Positions 1 through 6,019 of a stretch of DNA of 11,676 nt are shown one piece after another. The stretch comes from Candidatus Margulisiibacteriota bacterium. Lineage in GTDB: Bacteria; Margulisbacteria; WOR-1; O2-12-FULL-45-9. Numbering within the stretch: position 1 is the stretch's first letter; every line of letters starts with the position of its first letter. Below the pieces are notes generated by a model. That model was not told where the DNA came from. It made no database searches and saw nothing but the letters and a program-made list of their open reading frames with translations. The stretch lies in assembly GCA_018814265.1 (NCBI GenBank), contig JAHIZU010000117.1, positions 1 through 11,676 of the forward strand. The letters run 5' to 3'. Both the position numbers and the translations under genes were made by a program.

Positions 1-3000
1 AAAAAGCTTTTTGAGCTTCTCTTCAGCAATCCCGTATCCAGAGTCAGTCACCTGGATCTTAATATTTTGCGTTATCCCCTCCACCGCCTTTCCCAGCTTG
101 GTCACAACCTTTAATTCACCGCCGCCGCTCATTGACTGGAGAGCGTTCAAGATCAAGTTGGAAAAGACCTGGGAGATCTGGCTGCGATCGACCTCGATCA
201 ACGGCAGCTTAGCGTAATCGCGGATGATCTTGACGTCTGAGTCAGCGGCCTGGGCCTCAAAATATTTTAAATTTTCCTCCAGGATCTCGGTAATATCAGT
301 CGGCTCAAAGCTCAAGGTAGTTGCCCGGGCAAAGCCCAGCAAGCTTTCGACTATCTTATCAATGCGGTTGATCTCGCGCGGAATTATCTCCCCTAGTTTT
401 TTGCGGTAGTCAGGGTCATCGATCTTTTTGGGCAGCAGCTGGGAAAGCACCTTCATGGAGGAAAGGGGATTTTTTATCTCATGCGCCATACCCGCAGCCA
501 TGGTCGCCAGCGCCCCAAGCTTATCCGCCTGCCGGACCTTATCTTCCAGCTCCTTGACCTCCGACAGGTCCTGAATGGTTATCAAGGCGCCCAGTTTTTT
601 GCCAGCGTGGTCAAACAACAAGGTCGAAGAAAACGCCACCGGGACCAGGCCTTTTTCCGGGGAAGCAAGGTTCGACTCAAAATTAACATAACTCTTTGCC
701 TTGCTCAAGGTATTCTCGATAATATTGGAGATCATGCCGCGCTTGCCCCAGATATCCTCACAGGCTTTACCAAGGACTTCCAATTTTTTTCGGCCAGTGA
801 TCTGCTCGGCCATGGAATTATAAGTTACTACCCGGCCTTTGGTGTCAACCGTCAGCACGCCGCTGACCATGGATTGCAGGATCTTTTCACTGTATTCTTT
901 CATATTGACCACTTCGTCATATAGCCGGGCATTATCCAGCGCTACCGCGGTTTGGCTGGCCAGAGTGCTTAGCAAACCAAGATCCTCCGTCGTAAAGACA
1001 TCTCCTGATAGCTTGTTGCCTAAGGCAATGATGCCGATCAGGGAGTCCTTGGAAACTATCGGCACCCAGACAGAAATCCCCAGGCGGTCCATTTCATCGC
1101 CGACTTCCTGCAAGCTGTGTTGTCTCAGCTTACCGCCTTCGCCCCCCACTTCCTGGTGGCTGATCTCATCTTCGATCTCGTCACGGACCAGAATATCCTT
1201 GGAAGCTGATAGCCAGGAAATGATCGGGCTGCTTACGTCGATCTCTATTTTTTTATAGCGCGGCAATGAGATGGCAGTGGAGCAAAAATGCTCATGATCC
1301 TTATCCAGCAGCAAGAACGAGATCTCCGATACCTTCATCGTGTCAATAAAGGAGGAAACGATCAATTTACTTAATTCCTCCAGCTGGATCACCGCCGCGA
1401 TCTTATGGCTGATCTCCCGCAGGGTTTCCTGATAATCATAACGGCCGCGAAAGAACAGGCGGTCAGTCAGGTTTTGAAAACTCTTGACCAGCGGCTGGTA
1501 AACGACCGCGATCAGCAGCGCGGCTGCCGCGGTAATAACTAATGAAGAGTAGCCCATCATCTTTCGGAAAAAAGTTTCAGAAACAATTACCGCCAAGGCA
1601 TACAGGGCCATGATCAGGAGTGTGGCTGTGCCGTAAACCGTACTGCGCTGAATTACAACCTCAACGCTCATTAAGCGATGCTTAAGAATAGCGTAAGCCA
1701 GCACGCCGACCAAAATAATAGTGGCATGCGGCCCGATAAAACTAAAGGTGCCAAGGCCAAAGAGCGGCAAGATCAGATTAGTGGTGACAGCGATCGAACA
1801 GGCCAGCCCAAAAGCCAGAAAAACATAGCGCACCTGGATCCGGCTGATGCCGGTCAGCGCCCGTTCCTTAATAAAAAGATTATAAAAAAACAATCCCAAA
1901 TAGAATAGATAATATAATGAAAAAAGCGGATAAGCCGCGCCATAGATTCGCTGCACCCCGCCAGCCAGCGAGGCCACCTCTTTTAAGATCAGATTGCTAA
2001 AAATCAGCGAGGGGAAAAGCATCAGGGGAAAAACGATCAGGCTCCAGTGATAACGGGAAATCGGCTTTAATTGCTTAGGAAAGGCCAGGCTGAATAATAA
2101 AAGAAAAGACGGAATGCCTGCCGCGCCCAAAAATGCCAGTTTGCCGCCGAAAAAGACCAATCCCAAATTGGCCGAATTCCAGAAAATATGTACGCCAATA
2201 GTCCACAAAACAATGCCAATTGTTATCAAAAAGAAGGACAAATTGATTTTGTTGCGGGGATGCTGAAAAAGCACTAACAGACCAAGCATCAAATTAGCCA
2301 GCACCACGTAAAAAGAAAACAAAAAGGTCCACTGCCCGATCAAAATAACGGCAAAGGTGCCCACCGCAGCAGCCGTGGCAAACAAGAACAATATGCCGTG
2401 CCGCACAAAATCTTCGATGTTCAGCAGTTTATAGCGGACCATGGCGTGCGTGGCAAAATAGGCCATGATCAAGGTAAAGGGCGGACCAACCGTAAACAAT
2501 CTTGGCATACCCAAGAGCGGCAGCAGCAGGCTGGCCACGACCCCACAAATACCCGCAACAGACACGCCAAAAAGCAGATAAAAGATCTGCAGCTTGGCGC
2601 GATCCTTGGCTAGAATATATTTTCTAATTAAAATTCCCAGGCCAAGAAAAAAGTAGATTATAAAATACAAGCTGTAAAATTGATAGGCCCAGCCAAACAG
2701 CGGCCTGCCCAGGAACAAATAGTTGACATCGGTAACATAGTAGCCCCTGACCATCCAGGCAGTAAATATTGATATGAAGGAAAACAGAAAGCCGGGCAAC
2801 AGGCAGATGAGTTTTATCCAAAAGGAATAGGTTTTTTTGGAGCTAGGGAAGACCAGGCTAAAATAGAGCAAAACCCCGGCGATCAAGGCTGAGCCAACCG
2901 GCGTTAGGCGGCGCAGCAGCAGCACCCACTCAACAGAGTTAACGTTAAGGAAAAGCAAAAAACTTAAGATCCAAAGAGAGGTCGCCCCCATCAGGTAGCT

Positions 3001-3117
3001 AAAAAAACGGTTGGTTTCTTCCTGCGGGTTTTTTAAAAAGACAAAAATTGCCAGCCCGAGGTTTACTGCCAGGGCCAAAAGGAGAAAGAAACTGTTAATA
3101 GCGACGAAAAGCTCCAC
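1..3117 (-). CDS. Membrane sensor histidine kinase with tandem 7TM-type input, GAF, PAS, DHp and ATPase domains (3' end cut by window)
   Basis: The frame is open from a GTG at 3117 to the left edge (1039 residues, no stop). An in-frame TAA lies just upstream, and the nearby ATG at 3122 is out of frame, so GTG is the best start. Residues 1 to about 550 are hydrophobic segments in two similar halves resembling the 7TM histidine-kinase N-terminal family. About 575-735 is a GAF domain ending LASQTAVALDNARLY. About 742-855 is a PAS domain (SGVLTVDTKGRVVTYN). The dimerisation helix carries MAAGMAHEIKNP with phospho-acceptor His879. The ATPase domain shows the N-box with Asn991 (NLILNALQSM) and the G1 box DSGYGI starting at Asp1025; about 14 residues later the window ends. 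It is expected to sense a membrane or small-molecule signal and phosphorylate a response regulator, which is not in the window. A promoter overlaps the end of the upstream gene. Family assignment is sure; the signal is unknown. Confidence 0.93.
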   Translation of the reverse strand, partial: MELFVAINSFFLLLALAVNLGLAIFVFLKNPQEETNRFFSYLMGATSLWILSFLLFLNVNSVEWVLLLRRLTPVGSALIAGVLLYFSLVFPSSKKTYSFWIKLICLLPGFLFSFISIFTAWMVRGYYVTDVNYLFLGRPLFGWAYQFYSLYFIIYFFLGLGILIRKYILAKDRAKLQIFYLLFGVSVAGICGVVASLLLPLLGMPRLFTVGPPFTLIMAYFATHAMVRYKLLNIEDFVRHGILFLFATAAAVGTFAVILIGQWTFLFSFYVVLANLMLGLLVLFQHPRNKINLSFFLITIGIVLWTIGVHIFWNSANLGLVFFGGKLAFLGAAGIPSFLLLFSLAFPKQLKPISRYHWSLIVFPLMLFPSLIFSNLILKEVASLAGGVQRIYGAAYPLFSLYYLFYLGLFFYNLFIKERALTGISRIQVRYVFLAFGLACSIAVTTNLILPLFGLGTFSFIGPHATIILVGVLAYAILKHRLMSVEVVIQRSTVYGTATLLIMALYALAVIVSETFFRKMMGYSSLVITAAAALLIAVVYQPLVKSFQNLTDRLFFRGRYDYQETLREISHKIAAVIQLEELSKLIVSSFIDTMKVSEISFLLLDKDHEHFCSTAISLPRYKKIEIDVSSPIISWLSASKDILVRDEIEDEISHQEVGGEGGKLRQHSLQEVGDEMDRLGISVWVPIVSKDSLIGIIALGNKLSGDVFTTEDLGLLSTLASQTAVALDNARLYDEVVNMKEYSEKILQSMVSGVLTVDTKGRVVTYNSMAEQITGRKKLEVLGKACEDIWGKRGMISNIIENTLSKAKSYVNFESNLASPEKGLVPVAFSSTLLFDHAGKKLGALITIQDLSEVKELEDKVRQADKLGALATMAAGMAHEIKNPLSSMKVLSQLLPKKIDDPDYRKKLGEIIPREINRIDKIVESLLGFARATTLSFEPTDITEILEENLKYFEAQAADSDVKIIRDYAKLPLIEVDRSQISQVFSNLILNALQSMSGGGELKVVTKLGKAVEGITQNIKIQVTDSGYGIAEEKLKKLF

Positions 3118-3124
3118 TCCATGA

Positions 3125-3153
3125 ATTATAGAACTTTAAAAAATCTGCGTCAA
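3125..3153 (-). promoter_or_regulatory. Sigma70-type promoter for the histidine kinase
   Basis: On the minus strand, TTGACG (3153-3148) is followed by a 17-bp spacer and a perfect TATAAT (3130-3125). The -35 box lies in the last codons of the 453-aa gene. Only 7 nt separate the -10 box from the kinase GTG, so the expected transcription start falls at or next to the start codon. No Shine-Dalgarno room remains, and a leaderless message is inferred. Confidence 0.7.
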
Positions 3154-4497
3154 CCAGCGGTGGACATTGATAAACTGTCTCCGCCACCAGGAACCAGTCG
3201 TCCGGAAGATCTTTTTCAAGAACATTTTAAAAATAGTCCGTCGGGAAAAATCGCCGCTGATCATAAAAAGATCGCCAGCTTCATAATCTAAATTTTCTCG
3301 GCAAAAATCATTGACCCGGCGATCGCGGTAATGCTGCACCTGTCCTTCCTCATAAATGAGACCGCCCACACCCTTGGTCAGCGCAGCCCGGCTGACTGAA
3401 AATCTACTGTCAAATTCCAGCCCAGGAGTCCATCTGGCCGCTAAATCCGCCAGCAACGCGATTCTCTCTGGCTCCGGCTTGGCTTCCGGCACTAAGGGAT
3501 TGGGAAAAAGGTTCTCCAGCGGGCCCAGGGAACCCAGGACGCGCGGACTAGCTGTGCGCACCACCAGGGGAAGTTTGCCGCCAATTAAATGGGCATTCTG
3601 CCGCCAGGCCTCAACCACCAGCATTTGGTTTAATTTAACAGACAGACGCAAGCCTTGGACCACTGGATGAAGCACTGTTCCAGCCAAGCAAAAAAGAGGC
3701 TCTCCGTTAATCTCTTCTCTGGTCATGGCTGCAAAGCCAAGAATTTCATTGCTGCCGGCCCTGCGCAGGATCGCCAGTTTTTCTGCCTTTTTCCAATACT
3801 TTTCTCTAATATAGTTCTTATAAAAACCTTCCTCCAGTTCTCTGCCTACAACTGCTTCCCAGGCATTAGCAAAAGCCCTGAACAGATCGGCTACGATCTC
3901 GTCACTTTGTTCAGACAGACGACTGTAAGGATTTCTGATCAACTCCAGGGTAAGACGGATGCGATGGCCTTCATCATCAACCCGTCGCAGTCTTATCAAG
4001 CGGGTTTCAGGTAAATATTTTTCTCTGACCCTTTGAGCCGGCGGCGTTTCTTTTGTGATTTCTGTCGCTGCGGTTTGCTGGTTCTCGATTAGCGCGGCGG
4101 CTGGCAAAGACTTCGGATATATTTCCTGTTCCCTATTTCTCTCCCGAAATCTGGCCCGGATCCGCAGGATGGGACGCAGATCAAGTTTGAGCACCCGGAC
4201 ATAGGTTCTAAATTCTGCCAGCGGGATATCTTCGAGAGGAACTTTTTCCAAGTCCAGGAGCGGCAGATAAACTCTAACTTTAGCCGGCCGTCCTTTTGCA
4301 GCGAACTGTAATATCTCTGCCAGCCGTTGGTACTTTTTCGGAGAAAGGCGTGTTGCTCGATCCAGATCACTGGCAAAAAGGTTGTCCCGGGCCGGCAAGC
4401 AATTTCTAGCGCGAAAATCTTGCAAGACCTTATAACGAGTTCGCTGCACCTGACCATACGGGTGGATAAGGCTGCGTTGGGAGACCTTATTTATCAT
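3136..4497 (-). CDS. Hypothetical protein (453 aa), possible GNAT-like acyltransferase core
   Basis: I do not recognise this family with confidence. The protein is basic. Residues 1-120 form one region; 130-160 look like a polar linker; 165-330 look like an alpha/beta core. Within it, EILGFAAM (251-258), a strand at 268-276 and HPVVQGLRLSVKLNQML (277-293) have the strand, loop and helix order of the acetyl-CoA binding part of GNAT enzymes. The glycine pattern there is degenerate, so catalysis is uncertain. The C-terminus (418-453) is rich in Arg, Lys, Phe and Trp and could be an amphipathic membrane-binding tail. The ATG is preceded in frame by a nearby TAA, so it is the earliest ATG start; no good ribosome binding site is visible. 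The stop lies 18 nt before the kinase start, suggesting a functional link. The conserved element at 4521-4544 is directly upstream. Confidence 0.75.
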   Translation of the reverse strand: MINKVSQRSLIHPYGQVQRTRYKVLQDFRARNCLPARDNLFASDLDRATRLSPKKYQRLAEILQFAAKGRPAKVRVYLPLLDLEKVPLEDIPLAEFRTYVRVLKLDLRPILRIRARFRERNREQEIYPKSLPAAALIENQQTAATEITKETPPAQRVREKYLPETRLIRLRRVDDEGHRIRLTLELIRNPYSRLSEQSDEIVADLFRAFANAWEAVVGRELEEGFYKNYIREKYWKKAEKLAILRRAGSNEILGFAAMTREEINGEPLFCLAGTVLHPVVQGLRLSVKLNQMLVVEAWRQNAHLIGGKLPLVVRTASPRVLGSLGPLENLFPNPLVPEAKPEPERIALLADLAARWTPGLEFDSRFSVSRAALTKGVGGLIYEEGQVQHYRDRRVNDFCRENLDYEAGDLFMISGDFSRRTIFKMFLKKIFRTTGSWWRRQFINVHRWLTQIF

Positions 4498-4520
4498 AAC
4501 ATTTTATCGCGGCGATCTTA

Positions 4521-4544
4521 GGGAAATTTCATTTTTTAGTGGAT
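4521..4544 (-). repeat. Conserved upstream element, copy A
   Basis: Read on the minus strand, ATCCACTAAAAAA is followed by TGAAATTTCCC, 24 bp in all and ending 23 bp before the ATG of the 453-aa gene. It matches copy B at 5026-5051 except for one substitution and a 2-bp length change. The core GAAATTTC is a perfect 8-bp palindrome. Similarity continues more weakly toward the gene (AAG.TC then GCGA). It is also flanked by a 10-bp direct repeat, TATCGCGGCG on the plus strand, at 4505-4514 and 4549-4558. An operator or part of a promoter is inferred. Confidence 0.6.
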
Positions 4545-4574
4545 ATGCTATCGCGGCGGGAAGGGGCCAGGGCT

Positions 4575-4979
4575 TCAAGAGGGGCTATGGCCATTGCGCA
4601 CTGTGCGCAAATAACCAAGCAAAAATGACAAATCCAACACAAGCGATTGCTGATCAAAAAATTGATTGACAATTTCATGCACGTGCTTCTTTTCAGCTAG
4701 TTTGCCAAAATCGATCGGGCCATTTGTTTTCTCCCCCAAAATGATCGGTAGCTGAGGCAAGATTACAGAGAATTCCACTCCAGCTTCTTCTCGAACAGCC
4801 TTTAAAAAATTTATCAAACCATTAAATTGCTCTTTGGGTAAACAGCGAGCGGCAGTCACGACTCCACGCCAACCAATTCTTAAGCCAGCGCCTCTCAACT
4901 CTCTTTTTATAGCCGAACGATTCAACGCACCTGGCGCCGCAGGTCGAGACAGCGCACCAAAAAATAAACTTACTGCCAT
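4575..4979 (-). CDS. Hypothetical protein (134 aa), unrecognised
   Basis: This is a small basic protein with no motif I recognise and no signal peptide or clear membrane span. The start is supported by GGGAG about 8 nt before the ATG. Residues 47-78 (from LPKEQF to ILPQLP) resemble residues 51-80 of the 453-aa protein downstream: a leucine-rich helix, then an alternating strand ending in LPxL. Both genes carry the same upstream element, so the pair may descend from one duplicated unit. The gene lies 88 nt after the GlmU-like stop and 77 nt before the 453-aa gene, all on the same strand. Coding status rests on the start signal, the uninterrupted frame and the co-directional position. Confidence 0.6.
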   Translation of the reverse strand: MAVSLFFGALSRPAAPGALNRSAIKRELRGAGLRIGWRGVVTAARCLPKEQFNGLINFLKAVREEAGVEFSVILPQLPIILGEKTNGPIDFGKLAEKKHVHEIVNQFFDQQSLVLDLSFLLGYLRTVRNGHSPS

Positions 4980-5025
4980 AAAATTAACTCCCTTGCTTGA
5001 TCGCCTATATTTCGCCAGGACTTTT

Positions 5026-5051
5026 GGGAAATTTCACTTTTTTTAGAGGAT
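5026..5051 (-). repeat. Conserved upstream element, copy B
   Basis: Read on the minus strand, ATCCTCTAAAAAAA is followed by GTGAAATTTCCC, 26 bp in all and 46 bp before the ATG of the 134-aa gene. It is the partner of the copy at 4521-4544. Here the element also sits in a 7-bp inverted repeat, TTGGGAA and TTCCCAA on the minus strand with about 20 nt between, which copy A lacks. A TATA-like stretch follows about 20 bp on, but no convincing -35/-10 pair could be assigned. Confidence 0.6.
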
Positions 5052-5067
5052 TCCCAAGGGGGGCTCG

Positions 5068-5808
5068 CTAGGCTTGTCGGCTGAGGAGGATTTTCTCTAC
5101 AGAAACCAATTCTTCCTTGGTATTAATTCCTATGGTCGCGCTGGGATCCTCGGCGCGAAAGGCACAGACCAACAAACCTTTCTTCTTGAGAATCTCCAGA
5201 GTATCAGTCAGATAATACTCCTGCTGGGCATTGTCCGGCCGCACTTCAGCCAGGGAGGCAAAAAGCGCGGCTTTATCAAAACAAAAGGTGCCGGTATTGA
5301 TCTCATTGATCTTTAATTCCTCTGGACTAGCATCCTTTTTCTCAACTATTTTAAGTATTTTGCCTTTTTCATCTCTGATGATCCGGCCGTAATTGCCCGC
5401 ATCAGCTAAAACAGCGGTTAAGTCCGTGGCTGCTGCGTTATTCTGGTGGTGAAAAGCCAGCAGCTTGCCTAAAGTTGCTGCCGAAAGCAAAGGAACATCT
5501 CCAGCCAAGATCAAAACCGTGCCGGAAAAATCATTGAGCAATGGCCCGGCCTGCATCACTGCATGTCCCGTCCCCAACTGTTCCTCCTGAATAACAAATT
5601 TCAAGTCCCAATCCTTATAATAATCCATGATCAGGTCGCGTTTATGGCCAATTACCAAAAAAGTTTGCTGCGGCGCTAGCTGTTTGACCGTTTCCAAGAC
5701 ATAAGTCAGCATCGGTTCTCCCAGAATTTCATGAAAAACTTTGGGCAGATCCGATTTCATCCGGGTCCCCTTGCCCGCCGCCAAAACTATTACTGCTAGT
5801 GGTTTCAC
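5068..5808 (-). CDS. Stand-alone GlmU-type sugar-1-phosphate nucleotidyltransferase (uridylyltransferase domain only)
   Basis: The 246-aa protein matches the N-terminal half of GlmU, which makes UDP-GlcNAc from UTP and GlcNAc-1-phosphate in the cytoplasm for peptidoglycan. Visible motifs are the nucleotide loop LAAGKGTRMKSDLPK (9-23), QLGTGHA (77-83), GDVP (103-106) with metal-binding Asp104, YGRIIRD (140-146), NEINTGTF (168-175), NAQQEYYLTD (193-202) and GINT (227-230). Full GlmU is about 450 aa. The left-handed beta-helix acetyltransferase half is absent and the frame ends at a clean TAG, so another enzyme would have to make GlcNAc-1-P, or the substrate differs. An earlier in-frame TTG (5817) overlaps the -10 box, so the GTG at 5808 is preferred. 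It heads the minus arm. I give no symbol because the second GlmU activity is missing. Confidence 0.88.
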   Translation of the reverse strand: MKPLAVIVLAAGKGTRMKSDLPKVFHEILGEPMLTYVLETVKQLAPQQTFLVIGHKRDLIMDYYKDWDLKFVIQEEQLGTGHAVMQAGPLLNDFSGTVLILAGDVPLLSAATLGKLLAFHHQNNAAATDLTAVLADAGNYGRIIRDEKGKILKIVEKKDASPEELKINEINTGTFCFDKAALFASLAEVRPDNAQQEYYLTDTLEILKKKGLLVCAFRAEDPSATIGINTKEELVSVEKILLSRQA

Positions 5809-5810
5809 GG

Positions 5811-5840
5811 TTGACAATTATAGGATAATTGGGCTATAAT
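5811..5840 (+). promoter_or_regulatory. Plus-strand sigma70 consensus promoter
   Basis: A perfect TTGACA (5811-5816), an 18-bp spacer and a perfect TATAAT (5835-5840). The predicted start of transcription is near 5847. It shares its DNA with the minus-strand promoter: each -35 abuts or overlaps the other strand's -10 by at most one base. It should drive the small RNA or leader at 5847-5943 and possibly yqeK and the genes beyond. Confidence 0.78.
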
Positions 5841-5845
5841 ATCAA
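5817..5845 (-). promoter_or_regulatory. Minus-strand sigma70-type promoter for the GlmU-like gene
   Basis: Read on the minus strand, TTGATA (5845-5840), a 17-bp spacer and a perfect TATAAT (5822-5817) form a near-consensus promoter. The GTG start begins 8 nt after the -10 box, so transcription should start at or within a couple of bases of the start codon. It is interleaved with the plus-strand promoter at 5811-5840. Confidence 0.75.
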
Positions 5846-5846
5846 C

Positions 5847-5943
5847 GATGTGAGGTTTGTTCGTTTTGGAGACCGTTCCCATTAAATCTAAACCATAAAC
5901 TCAGGCAATTACCAAGACCCTTGATCAGTGTCTTGGTTTTTTT
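5847..5943 (+). ncRNA. Candidate small RNA or attenuated leader of the yqeK operon
   Basis: About 97 nt lie between the predicted transcription start and the end of an intrinsic terminator. No ORF of note lies inside. Possible internal pairing is GGTTT near 5853 with AAACC near 5890, or with AGACC near 5871, as alternatives. I found no match by eye to SRP RNA, 6S RNA, T-box, preQ1, fluoride, ZTP or SAM motifs. Alternative readings are an independent sRNA, or a 5' leader in which the terminator controls read-through into yqeK 76 nt downstream. The promoter and terminator are directly visible; the RNA is inferred. Confidence 0.5.
5911..5943 (+). terminator. Intrinsic terminator
   Basis: An 8-bp perfect stem, ACCAAGAC (5911-5918) with GTCTTGGT (5930-5937), has an 11-nt loop and runs into seven T residues (5937-5943). 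It lies between the plus-strand promoter and yqeK, so it either ends a small RNA or acts as an attenuator. Confidence 0.82.
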
Positions 5944-6019
5944 ATGATAAAAAGAATTCTTTGGGGGATGCAACGGTGACTTCGGCCCGCATCATCACAG
6001 AGCAGGGAAAAGGTATCTA

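Noticed and set aside
481..1258. Plus-strand open frames at 481-924 and 839-1258.
   Set aside because: They lie opposite the GAF, PAS and DHp domains of the histidine kinase, whose motifs are unmistakable.
4498..4531. Leaderless promoter for the 453-aa gene (ATGAAA, 18 bp, GATAAA just before ATG).
   Set aside because: Both hexamers match consensus at only 4 of 6 positions, and the same spacing fails in the second copy of the upstream element.
5017..5060. Inverted repeat TTGGGAA/TTCCCAA with a T run, considered as a terminator between the GlmU-like and 134-aa genes.
   Set aside because: The stem has 7 bp with a ~20-nt loop and, on the transcribed minus strand, is followed by A residues rather than T. 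It does not fit an intrinsic terminator.
5815..5817. TTG as start codon of the GlmU-like gene, adding three residues.
   Set aside because: It overlaps the minus-strand -10 box, so it would not be in the transcript.
5963..5998. Possible pseudoknot before yqeK: GATGC (5967-5971) with GCATC (5989-5993), and GTGA (5976-5979) with TCAC (5995-5998).
   Set aside because: The stems are short, only 1 nt is left to cross the first stem, and a simple hairpin with CGG/CCG uses the same bases. Not enough for a riboswitch call without covariation.
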